From NCBI GenBank assembly GCA_900547285.1, contig URGF01000048.1:1-13068 (forward strand): a stretch of DNA of 13,068 nucleotides. Direction: 5' to 3'. Below the pieces are notes generated by a model. The model worked only from the letters and a program-made list of their open reading frames with translations. It was not told the DNA's origin and did not search any database. Shown here piece by piece: positions 1 through 6,682 of this stretch; positions within the stretch are counted from its first letter, which is position 1; every line of letters starts with the position of its first letter. The DNA comes from an uncultured Collinsella sp. (GTDB lineage Bacteria; Actinomycetota; Coriobacteriia; Coriobacteriales; Coriobacteriaceae). The position numbers and the translations under genes are program-made.

Positions 1-75
1 CTGGTCGTGACGGCTGTCCCTGCGGCGTTGCTGCTGTTTGGGCGCCGGCATTTTGATCGTGCCGCAAGGCAGTAA
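1..75 (+). CDS. C-terminal end of a membrane protein (partial)
   Basis: Frame 1 is open from the window edge and ends in TAA at 73-75. It gives 24 residues: a short hydrophobic run (LVVTAVPAALLLF) followed by a basic tail (GRRHFDRAARQ). That is the usual look of a last transmembrane helix with a positive cytoplasmic end. The family cannot be named from this much sequence. Two hairpins follow directly, which fits the end of a transcription unit. Confidence 0.5.
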   Translation: MVVTAVPAALLLFGRRHFDRAARQ

Positions 76-77
76 AG

Positions 78-138
78 ACCATCACAACATTCGATGAAAA
101 TCGCGATTTTGCCGAAAAACATCGAATGTTGTGATGGT
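78..138. repeat. Long hairpin with 19-bp perfect arms and a nested palindrome
   Basis: Arm 78-96 is the exact reverse complement of arm 120-138. The loop (97-119) begins with a 14-bp perfect palindrome, AAAATCGCGATTTT (97-110). It starts two bases after the upstream stop codon. Only three T residues follow the right arm, so it is a weak intrinsic terminator at best. It resembles the hairpins at 10592 and 11792 in design (long arms, AT-rich loop near 20 nt) but not in arm sequence. Confidence 0.75.
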
Positions 139-172
139 TTGCGCCCCGGGCCAGGCCACCCTGCGGATCCTG

Positions 173-210
173 CCACCACAAAGGGGCCAGACGCCTTTGT
201 GGTGGTTTTT
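173..210 (+). terminator. 33-bp palindromic repeat, copy 1, acting as terminator
   Basis: Arms CCACCACAAAGG (173-184) and CCTTTGTGGTGG (194-205) are perfect complements around a 9-nt loop, followed by TTTTT (206-210), the form of a rho-independent terminator. The same palindrome occurs at 1135-1167 (degenerate) and 8497-8529 (inverted), so this is a dispersed repeat family that doubles as a terminator. It closes the transcription unit that ends at 75. Confidence 0.7.
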
Positions 211-213
211 GCT

Positions 214-244
214 TTGACGGGCCGCGCCTGTGCCTTGGTATACC
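214..244 (+). promoter_or_regulatory. Promoter candidate for the HAD phosphatase gene
   Basis: TTGACG (214-219) is a good -35 match. TATACC (239-244) is a fair -10, preceded by TG at 236-237 in the extended -10 arrangement. The 19-nt spacer is long, which an extended -10 can tolerate. It lies directly after the terminator at 173-210 and about 55 bases before the start codon, so the gene would have its own transcript. Confidence 0.45.
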
Positions 245-299
245 ATGTACGCCGTTCACGACCACACCCCACACCGCCGCACAACCCAGAAAGGCCCCC

Positions 300-1121
300 A
301 TGGACACCATCTTCAGCCACATCAAAGCCGTGTTCTGCGATATCGACGGTACACTGCTCACGAGCCAGCACACGGTGTCCCCGCGCACCGTGGCGGCGAT
401 CCGCGCCCTGCGCGAGCGCGGCGTGCTCTTTGGCCTGTGCACCGGGCGTGACGCCCACGCGACCGAGGCCATGTACGAGCTCTGGGGCATCGAAGGCCTG
501 GTAGACGTGCTCGTGGGCTGCGGTGGCGCCGAGGTCATCGACCGCGCGTACGACATCAACGAGCTGAGCTATCCGCTGCCGGGCGAGACCATCGCGCGCA
601 TCTGCAAGCACATGGCGGACCTTCCGGCAACGCCCGTCTGCCCCCGAGACGGCGTGTTCTACGTGCCCGAGAGCAACGCGTGCGTCGAGCACCTGTCGCG
701 CGTCGACGGCGTGCCCTACCAGGTGGTCGATTTTGCCGAGTTCTTGCGCGAGCCGCAGCCCAAGGTGATGTTTACCATGGCGCCCGAGGTGATGCCGCAG
801 GTCATCGAGCGAGCATCGACGTTTGCCGATAACACTGTTAAGGCGGCTGCCCTGCAAACCACGCAGCGGCTCTACGAGTTCATGGATCCGCGCGTGTCCA
901 AGACGCGCGGCCTTGTGCGCGTGGCGGAGCTCAACGACATGGAGCTCCAGAACATCTGCGTGTTTGGCGATGCCGACAACGACACCTGCATGGTGGCTGA
1001 CGCCGGCGTGGGCGTGGCCATGGCAAATGGCAGCGATGCCACCCGTGCCGCAGCCGACTTTGTAACCGCCAGCAACGACAAAGACGGCATCGCGATCTTT
1101 ATCGAGGAGCATCTGCTGTAG
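300..1121 (+). CDS. Cof-type HAD-superfamily hydrolase (sugar-phosphate phosphatase type)
   Basis: This 273-aa protein has all four HAD motifs in Cof/class IIB order. Motif I is DIDGT (D14 nucleophile, D16 acid/base), motif II is the Thr in LCTGRD (T48), motif III is a Lys in RVSKTRG (about K201), and motif IV is GDADND (223-228), which holds Mg2+. The length suits the Cof family, whose cap domain lies between motifs II and III. Such enzymes dephosphorylate small phosphorylated metabolites in the cytoplasm; the substrate cannot be read from sequence. The ATG at 300 follows AGAAAGG (288-294) at a suitable distance. The frame-shifted ORF beginning at 94 is a shadow. The gene stands alone between two copies of the 33-bp repeat. 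Family confidence is high; exact activity is unknown. Confidence 0.93.
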   Translation: MDTIFSHIKAVFCDIDGTLLTSQHTVSPRTVAAIRALRERGVLFGLCTGRDAHATEAMYELWGIEGLVDVLVGCGGAEVIDRAYDINELSYPLPGETIARICKHMADLPATPVCPRDGVFYVPESNACVEHLSRVDGVPYQVVDFAEFLREPQPKVMFTMAPEVMPQVIERASTFADNTVKAAALQTTQRLYEFMDPRVSKTRGLVRVAELNDMELQNICVFGDADNDTCMVADAGVGVAMANGSDATRAAADFVTASNDKDGIAIFIEEHLL

Positions 1122-1134
1122 CGCAGGGGAGAGC

Positions 1135-1167
1135 CACTACAATGGGGACAGGCACCTCTGTGGTGGC
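1135..1167 (+). repeat. 33-bp palindromic repeat, copy 2 (degenerate)
   Basis: It has the same layout and orientation as the copy at 173. The left arm is CCACTACAATGG, the loop core GGACAGGCA, and the right arm CCTCTGTGGTGG. The arms carry mismatches, so the stem is weaker, and no T-run follows. It sits 13 bases after the HAD stop codon and may be a decayed terminator. Confidence 0.65.
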
Positions 1168-1454
1168 CTCAGGCGATTTGGGCGAATTGATGCCTAAAAT
1201 CTGCGCGAAAATTCAAATATGGTTGTCTGAACATCATGCTTCTAACCACCGATGGGTTTTAGATATTCTCATCAATTTGGTAGGATATTCATCCCGGTTG
1301 ATGACCTTCCGCTCACGGTCGATTTTCGACCGTTCACAGGATGTTTGCTCTTGAGCAAAATGTTGTGCAAATAAATCTAATGCCATTAAAAAATAATAGG
1401 CAACTAAATTACCAGCAGAAACAAAAAAATAGATAGCGAATAAACGAAGGTAAA
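1168..1454. other. AT-rich intergenic control region without a convincing gene
   Basis: Together with 1122-1167 and 1455-1625 this is a gene-free stretch of about 500 bases, clearly richer in A+T than its neighbours. It holds a hairpin with 8-bp perfect arms, ACGGTCGA (1315-1322) and TCGACCGT (1326-1333), and a tight palindrome, TTTGCTC (1344-1350) and GAGCAAA (1353-1359), separated by TT. The GAGCAAA half-site recurs at 1458-1464 and, inverted as TTGCTC, at 1507-1512. The short open frames here (1142-1354 on +, 1234-1470 on -) lack ribosome binding sites. Confidence 0.6.
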
Positions 1455-1515
1455 TCTGAGCAAATGTCAAGAGAATTGAGAACTCGCTACAAAAATGTCG
1501 GTTTTGTTGCTCAGA
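1455..1515. promoter_or_regulatory. Inverted repeat covering the -35 region of the pilus operon
   Basis: TCTGAGCAA (1455-1463) and TTGCTCAGA (1507-1515) are perfect 9-bp arms about 43 bases apart. The right arm covers the expected -35 position of the -10 at 1531, so a protein bound there would compete with or recruit RNA polymerase. The interval contains AAAAATGTCGGTTTTG (1491-1506), which is identical to the loop/right-arm sequence of the hairpins at 10592 and 11792. It could be an operator pair, a DNA-loop site or a member of that hairpin family. Confidence 0.5.
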
Positions 1516-1536
1516 TGTTTAAACAATCGTTATAAT
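1507..1536 (+). promoter_or_regulatory. Promoter candidate for the pilus/adhesin operon
   Basis: TATAAT at 1531-1536 is a perfect -10 consensus. The -35 is poor (TTGCTC, 1507-1512, 18-nt spacer), as expected for a regulated promoter that needs an activator. Transcription would start near 1543, giving a leader of about 80 nt before the ATG at 1626. Confidence 0.55.
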
Positions 1537-1551
1537 TGCATTACTAAACGA

Positions 1552-1570
1552 GCGCAATTACAGATTGCGC
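1552..1570 (+). promoter_or_regulatory. 5'-leader hairpin of the pilus operon
   Basis: GCGCAAT (1552-1558) and ATTGCGC (1564-1570) are perfect 7-bp arms with a 5-nt loop. They begin just after the predicted transcription start. The hairpin could stabilise the message or bind a regulator. No T-run follows, so it is not an attenuator of the standard kind. Confidence 0.4.
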
Positions 1571-1625
1571 AGATACGTTTGATGGTGAAAGAGCAAGATC
1601 GCGGTCTCTTGGGGAGGAGACATCG

Positions 1626-1814
1626 ATGAAAGCGAATTCGGACAAATCTAAGCAGAGTAATAAAGCGACGCGCCGTGTACTGGCAGGCGTTTTGTGTGGA
1701 GCCTCCGTGTTGAGCCTGGTACTGTCGCTCGTCATGCCACCGATCTCGCAGGCCATTGCCAACGACGTCCAGACAGTTTCTACCGAGGAAACTGTAATGG
1801 GGTGCTCAAAGTGA
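1626..1814 (+). CDS. 62-aa exported peptide leading the pilus operon
   Basis: I do not recognise a family. The ATG at 1626 has a near-perfect Shine-Dalgarno (GGGGAGGAG, 1611-1619). Residues 1-17 are polar and basic (KANSDKSKQ, then RR), 18-38 are hydrophobic, and AIA-ND at 43-47 is a plausible signal-peptidase site. The mature product would be only about 17 residues (VQTVSTEETVMGCSK). The TGA stop (1812-1814) overlaps the GTG start of the adhesin (1811) as GTGA, so translation is probably coupled. It could be a leader that sets adhesin expression, a very small secreted peptide, or the surviving 5' end of an older pilin gene truncated by deletion. Translation looks likely; function is unknown. 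Confidence 0.6.
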   Translation: MKANSDKSKQSNKATRRVLAGVLCGASVLSLVLSLVMPPISQAIANDVQTVSTEETVMGCSK

Positions 1815-4800
1815 AGAAGTTCGCCGCATGTAGCTTTATGGCAACTGTTCTCGTAGTGAGCACTCTGTTGTCGCCGTTTAGCGCGGTCTCCACCGCAAGC
1901 GCGGAAGATGCTGTACCCCTCGCTTCCACTCTCACTCCGGGCATCCACAAGCCAACGTCCATTGGTATCGGTACGAATATCAATGTCTCTACCCCCGATC
2001 CCGGCGTGGCCACCTACGTCGGCCGCGACATGTATATCGGTGGTAAGCCGAGCGACCCGAGCACTCTTGATGAGATGAACGGTCCCGCTGGCTCATATGC
2101 CGCTGAGGCGGAGGGCCTTACCGTGGTCCGTGGCAAGCTTGCCATGAATCCTATCAAGGCGAGTTGGGGTGGCGATGGCTTCCGTTTCGGCACCGTTGGT
2201 TTTGGTTCTCAGTTTCGTCCTGTCGACAGAAGTACGGTGCTTGCGGTCGCCGGTATAAACAGCTCGATTCAGAACATGAACACCGGTCTGGGAACGACCT
2301 CAGATACTGCGACGGTTGGTGCTTGGACCAGGGGTGCCTGGGTCGGCAAGTCGAATGAGGATACTGGCTATGACTACACCGCGCAGATCGCCGGTCCCAT
2401 TACCTATTGGAATCCTGGCAACAATTGGAATGCTGGCAACAGGCGCCAGTCTGTGGTGACAAAACAGGGCAAATACTATGAAGGGGATAATGCGGACCAA
2501 AGTTCGCTGTTCAACCTACCTGAAGTCCTCTACATCAACGGTAAGGATTACACCAATTTCCTGGAGTCCGAAGTAAAGGCGAAGATCTCCGAGCCTCTCG
2601 CAAAGCTTCCTGCTACGGAAGGAGACGAGGTTGGGGTTGCGGTTGGTGTTGCCAATGATGATTCCGAATACTTCATTAAAAAGTACAACAACACGGAGCA
2701 GTACAAACTCACGTTCAACGGCGATCCCAAGACCTTTACGCGCAAGACGAACTATACCGACGTTAACGGCAAAAACGTTTCCAGCGAGGTGACCCTTGTC
2801 AACAACGAGAAGCTCATCACGTTTACCGGCGATGCGGATGTGAACGGCAAAGGTTCTCCGCTACAAGTCTTTTACCTCAATGCGTCGGATCTTACCAACT
2901 CCATTGACGTCAAGACCTACCGTGGCGTTGACTTCAGCTTCAATAGAATACCCGAGGACGCTTCCGTGGTCGTCAACATCATCGGTGATGCTCCGGTCGA
3001 GTTCAACACCGGTTGGCGTTTCTGGTGGAACGGTGAGGAAATCTCCCGCGGGTACGAGGAGGGTGACACCCCTGAGGCTAAGCGCCTCAGGGCTCTGTAC
3101 TCCACTGTCGCCCAGAGCATCCTGTGGAACTTCACTACGGCCAAGCAGGTCACCATCCGAGGCGGTATGGCCCTTGAGGGCAATAAAGACCTCGGAGGTA
3201 CCGATGATAAGTGGACCGACGATGACCCGGCAGCCGCCATGTTGGGTAGCATTATTGTTCCCAACGGCAGCTTCGAGGACCACGTGACCACTAACGGCCG
3301 TGTGTACGTGGGCGGCGACTTTGAGATGTACAACCCCACGGTCGCGTGGGATTTCACGAATCTTGAGGGCAAATCGGCTTCCGTCATCGATATGGATCAA
3401 GAGCGTCACAATTTCCCGTGGTCCGGGTCGTATACACCGGACGGCTCTGCCATTGCGTGGAGCAAGGTCGACGCTGCGGACGGCAAGACGCCGCTTTCTG
3501 GTTCCTCGTGGGCTATCTATGGTTCTGTCAAGGATGCTGTCGCGGGCGAAAATGCTATTGTGACGGTGACTGACGATGGCGCAAATGATTACGCTTCGGG
3601 TGATGGCAAGCTTCAGTTCAACTATTTGAATCAGAAAGCGGATTTAACTGCCGAAATTTCTGATATGAACCCTGCCTTTACCTACTACATCAAAGAGGTG
3701 ACAGCGCCGGAGGGCTACCAGAAGTCGGACACCATCTACTACGCAACCATGAACAATACCGGCGAGCAGGTGAACTATGTTCAGGGTTATGTGGATACGA
3801 CGAACAACAACTTGCTGGTTCCGTTCAAGAATAACTCCACGGGTGCCATTCCCAACGCCAGGATCACCGGTACGGTGTCTTGGACCAAGGTGGCGGAGGA
3901 CGACACAAAACACACTCCTTTGCCTGGTTCTGAGTGGAAACTCACCAAGAAAAAGGACGCCGATGGTACGGCCGACCAGTCCTGGACCGTGATCGACCGG
4001 GAGAGCGACCAGTCGACTTCGAGCGATACCACGTGGGCAGACACCGACACCGCGCCTGGCAAGTTCACGCTCGAGGGTCTGCTGCCGGGTACGTACACGC
4101 TTGTTGAGACCCAGGCTCCGTTTGGCTACAACTTGAACACCACGGTTTATGAGTTCACGGTGTCCAACGAGGACGGTTCCGTCACGTGGACCGAGGGAAA
4201 GAGCCCGACGATTGACGGGAACAACGTCTACATTTCCGACGCCCTTACCACTACGTCCGTGAAGATCCCGGTGACCAAATCTGTTCGCAATACGGACTGG
4301 CCGAAGGGCGATAAAGACAAATATGTGCCGTTCGAGTTCAGCATCGAGGCTACGGGGGCAAATAAGGATAGCGCACCTAAGCTTGATCCGACGACTATTT
4401 CCGTCGCTCCCGCAGCGGGCTCCACCAAGGTCAACGACATCGTGGCATCCTTTGGCGGTATCTCGTTCTCCAAAAAGTACCTCGCCAAGATCGACGATTC
4501 GAACCCGACTGGCGCCAAGACCTACACCTACACGGTGAAGGAGGTCGCGCCTACCACCGGTGCCATCGACAAGCTTCGCTACTCCAAGGCCGAGTACCAG
4601 GTGGCCGTCACGGTGAAGGCCGTCATGGATGAGACCACTGGCAAGTACTCCGGCCTCACCACCTCCACCACGGTCACGCAGGTGAAGGACGACATGGGCA
4701 ACACCGTGAGTAACACCATCGGCAAGGACGCCGCGCCCAACGCCATTCCCGCCTCCACCTTCACCAACACCTACTCCACCACTCTGCCTCTTTCCGGTAT

Positions 4801-4912
4801 GTCGGGCGTCACTCTGACGTACCTTGCCGGCGCGGCGGTGCTTTGCGCTGCTGCGGCCTGGATACACATTCGTCGCAAGGCAAATGCGAAGGGAGGTGGG
4901 CGTCGTGAATAA
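1811..4912 (+). CDS. LPXTG-anchored SpaA-type adhesin, likely pilus tip (1033 aa)
   Basis: The start is taken as GTG 1811, because the protein then begins VKKFAACSF with a standard signal peptide cut near SAVSTASA-ED (residue 31). GGGG at 1799-1802 is a weak binding site, helped by coupling to the upstream stop. Residues about 40-540 resemble a choice-of-anchor A adhesin domain (early YVGRDMYIGG, later ILWNF, IIVPNGSFEDH, HNFPWSG). Two Cna-B/SpaA folds follow, with putative isopeptide Lys/Glu pairs K552/E629 (IKEVTAPEGY) and K693/E766 (LVETQAPFGY). A streptococcal-pilin-type isopeptide domain follows (K823, E911 in VKEVAP). The sorting signal is LPLSG (992-996), then a hydrophobic helix and a basic tail ending GGGRRE. 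Sortases attach such proteins to pilin or peptidoglycan outside the cell. Modular layout and first position suggest a tip adhesin; the ligand is unknown. Confidence 0.9.
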   Translation: MKKFAACSFMATVLVVSTLLSPFSAVSTASAEDAVPLASTLTPGIHKPTSIGIGTNINVSTPDPGVATYVGRDMYIGGKPSDPSTLDEMNGPAGSYAAEAEGLTVVRGKLAMNPIKASWGGDGFRFGTVGFGSQFRPVDRSTVLAVAGINSSIQNMNTGLGTTSDTATVGAWTRGAWVGKSNEDTGYDYTAQIAGPITYWNPGNNWNAGNRRQSVVTKQGKYYEGDNADQSSLFNLPEVLYINGKDYTNFLESEVKAKISEPLAKLPATEGDEVGVAVGVANDDSEYFIKKYNNTEQYKLTFNGDPKTFTRKTNYTDVNGKNVSSEVTLVNNEKLITFTGDADVNGKGSPLQVFYLNASDLTNSIDVKTYRGVDFSFNRIPEDASVVVNIIGDAPVEFNTGWRFWWNGEEISRGYEEGDTPEAKRLRALYSTVAQSILWNFTTAKQVTIRGGMALEGNKDLGGTDDKWTDDDPAAAMLGSIIVPNGSFEDHVTTNGRVYVGGDFEMYNPTVAWDFTNLEGKSASVIDMDQERHNFPWSGSYTPDGSAIAWSKVDAADGKTPLSGSSWAIYGSVKDAVAGENAIVTVTDDGANDYASGDGKLQFNYLNQKADLTAEISDMNPAFTYYIKEVTAPEGYQKSDTIYYATMNNTGEQVNYVQGYVDTTNNNLLVPFKNNSTGAIPNARITGTVSWTKVAEDDTKHTPLPGSEWKLTKKKDADGTADQSWTVIDRESDQSTSSDTTWADTDTAPGKFTLEGLLPGTYTLVETQAPFGYNLNTTVYEFTVSNEDGSVTWTEGKSPTIDGNNVYISDALTTTSVKIPVTKSVRNTDWPKGDKDKYVPFEFSIEATGANKDSAPKLDPTTISVAPAAGSTKVNDIVASFGGISFSKKYLAKIDDSNPTGAKTYTYTVKEVAPTTGAIDKLRYSKAEYQVAVTVKAVMDETTGKYSGLTTSTTVTQVKDDMGNTVSNTIGKDAAPNAIPASTFTNTYSTTLPLSGMSGVTLTYLAGAAVLCAAAAWIHIRRKANAKGGGRRE

Positions 4913-6563
4913 GAAAGTTTGCTCCTTCCCAATCTTGTTTGCGCTGCTTGCCCTCCTGATTGGCACCTGCGCGGTTGTGTTCCCCGCATCCGCGCAGGCC
5001 GCGCCGACCTCGACCGGTTCCATCACGGTGAGCGGCACCGTGGCGAGCAGCTACGACGCCTACCAGATCTTTAGCGCCAACGTCGTCGACGGCGACAGTG
5101 ACGCCAAGATCGCCACTGACCTCGCCTGGGCAAGCGACGCCGTGCGCGACGCCGCGCTGCCCGTGCTGCACAGCGCCGGCATGCCCAATTCCCAGACCAC
5201 CGCGCAGGAAGCTGCCGAGTGGCTCAACACCGATTCTCACCTTACGAGCGCGCTGAGCGCACAGCTCGCTCGTTCCCTCCAGAGCTCTGGCGCCGTGTCC
5301 GTGGCCCTTAACGCGGGCACGACGGCCGGGCTACCCTGCGGCTACTGGCTCATCGTCGCCAATGACGACGCCATCTCCCAAAACGAGGCCGGCACCGCGC
5401 CGGTCATGGTCCTGGTCGGCGGCAGCGCCGTCACCGTCAAGCCCAAGGCGGCGACGCCCAAGGTCGCCAAGCACGTGCTGGAGGACAGCACCGCCGCATG
5501 GCAGAAGGCCGCCGACGCCACGGTCGCCGACGACCTGTACTGGCGCCTCTCTGCCACGGTCCCGGCGGGTCTTGCCGCTTACGACACCTATGCGGTGCGG
5601 TTCGTCGATACCATGAGCGCGGGGCTCGACCCCTCCAAGGTGGCCGCGAGCATGCGCGTGTACGTGGCGGCGGGCGCGGACGGCGGCTTTGACGCCGTTT
5701 CGGCCGGCAAGGACGGGCGCGCCGGCACCGAGCCCGCGAAGGGCTGGACCGACATCACGTCCCAGTGCGCCACCAAGGTAGCGGCGGACGGCAAGACCTT
5801 CACCGTGCGCACCGGCGACCTCATCGCCGCGCTCGGCGGGGCCGAAGCCTTCACCGCGGGCGCCCGCGTGGTCGCCGTGTACAACGCGCCGCTCAACAGC
5901 GCGTGCAACCACGGCATCGCGAAGGGCAACCCCAACGAGGTCTACCTGCGCTACCCGCGCTCTCCCCTCGCCGACCAGTCCGGCGACGCCGGCTTCACCC
6001 GCACGCCGAGCGATGACGCGTGCGCCTACACCTGGGGACTCAGTCTGATCAAGCGCTCAAGCTCGGACGATAAGCCGCTCGCGGGTGCCAAACTGCGCAT
6101 CATCGACGACCGCGGTCGCATCCTAACGACTGACGGCTCGTGGTCGACGGATGCCGACGCGTGCATCACCACGGACGCGGATGGCCATGTGGAATTGAGC
6201 GGTGTGGACGCGGGTGTCTATACCGTCGAGGAAATCGCGGCACCCAAGGGCTACACCGCCTTTGAGGGCAAGCGTACGGTGACGGTTACGGCTGAGGGTC
6301 TGGACGTTAAACAAGTGGCGACCGCGAAGCCCAAGGTGACCGTATCGGTCGAAAGCCCTCTGCGGGTTGATACCGCCGATGCCAGGACGGGTTCGATTGA
6401 GCTGTCGGTGCTCAACACCCCAAGCAAAGAAGCAGGTCGAGGCTTTATGCCCTCGACGGGAGATAGAACGTTGGTACTGGTGGCGGTTTTGGCTGCCATC
6501 GGAGTGGCGGCTATTGTTGTCGCGCTCGTCATCAAGCGGGGAGGAGGTCGCCGTGAAATATAA
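4905..6563 (+). CDS. Isopeptide-forming pilin subunit with MPSTG sorting signal (552 aa)
   Basis: The start is GTG 4905, because GGGAGG (4891-4896) lies 8 bases upstream and the protein then begins VNKKVCSF with a signal peptide cut near ASAQA-AP (residue 32). It overlaps the adhesin gene by 8 bases, so the adhesin's last codons (GGGRRE) contain this gene's ribosome binding site. A fimbrial D1-like domain opens with ITVSG and YDAYQIFSANVV. The pilin-type lysine segment is PKVAKHV (K186 or K189), followed by a D2-like domain and a C-terminal Cna-B fold with E-box YTVEEIAAPKGY (E442/E443). The sorting signal is MPSTG (515-519), an unusual first residue, then a hydrophobic helix and KRGGGRREI. 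The DNA is much richer in G+C than the flanking pilin genes. It is probably an accessory or basal pilin; its role is inferred from position. Confidence 0.9.
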   Translation: MNKKVCSFPILFALLALLIGTCAVVFPASAQAAPTSTGSITVSGTVASSYDAYQIFSANVVDGDSDAKIATDLAWASDAVRDAALPVLHSAGMPNSQTTAQEAAEWLNTDSHLTSALSAQLARSLQSSGAVSVALNAGTTAGLPCGYWLIVANDDAISQNEAGTAPVMVLVGGSAVTVKPKAATPKVAKHVLEDSTAAWQKAADATVADDLYWRLSATVPAGLAAYDTYAVRFVDTMSAGLDPSKVAASMRVYVAAGADGGFDAVSAGKDGRAGTEPAKGWTDITSQCATKVAADGKTFTVRTGDLIAALGGAEAFTAGARVVAVYNAPLNSACNHGIAKGNPNEVYLRYPRSPLADQSGDAGFTRTPSDDACAYTWGLSLIKRSSSDDKPLAGAKLRIIDDRGRILTTDGSWSTDADACITTDADGHVELSGVDAGVYTVEEIAAPKGYTAFEGKRTVTVTAEGLDVKQVATAKPKVTVSVESPLRVDTADARTGSIELSVLNTPSKEAGRGFMPSTGDRTLVLVAVLAAIGVAAIVVALVIKRGGGRREI

Positions 6564-6606
6564 TTGCCCTTCTTGCTCAATGGCGTACTGCCTCCGTAGC
6601 GAGTGA
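6553..6606 (+). CDS. Possible 17-aa micro-ORF overlapping the MPSTG pilin gene
   Basis: A GTG at 6553 follows GGAGG (6542-6546) and reads VKYNCPSCSMAYCLRSE to TGA at 6604-6606. It overlaps the pilin stop by 11 bases, in the same way that the 4905 gene overlaps the adhesin. The product has three cysteines (CPSC and a later C) and no signal peptide. It may be a coupled peptide, a remnant of a gene once located here, or chance following a purine-rich pilin tail. Composition alone cannot decide. Confidence 0.25.
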   Translation: MKYNCPSCSMAYCLRSE

Positions 6607-6682
6607 CGCACAGGCCTACCGACCTGATGATCATTGGTTTTGAAAAAGTTACTAGAGAACCCTCCAAGAAAGAGGATCAAAC

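Noticed and set aside
1142..1354. 70-aa + ORF after the HAD gene
   Set aside because: It starts inside the degenerate 33-bp repeat, has no ribosome binding site, and runs through the AT-rich control region and its hairpins.
1234..1470. 78-aa minus-strand ORF with hydrophobic residues
   Set aside because: It begins at a TTG without a ribosome binding site. The hydrophobic composition follows from AT-rich non-coding DNA.
1626..1814. Lipoprotein interpretation of the 62-aa ORF
   Set aside because: The cysteine at residue 24 lies in GVLCG, with Leu at -1, which does not fit a lipobox. A standard signal-peptidase site fits better.
3644..5038. 464-aa minus-strand ORF opposite the adhesin and pilin genes
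   Set aside because: It is a shadow of well-supported + strand genes with recognised domains. Its composition (G, V, R, H) is that of an antisense frame of GC-rich DNA.
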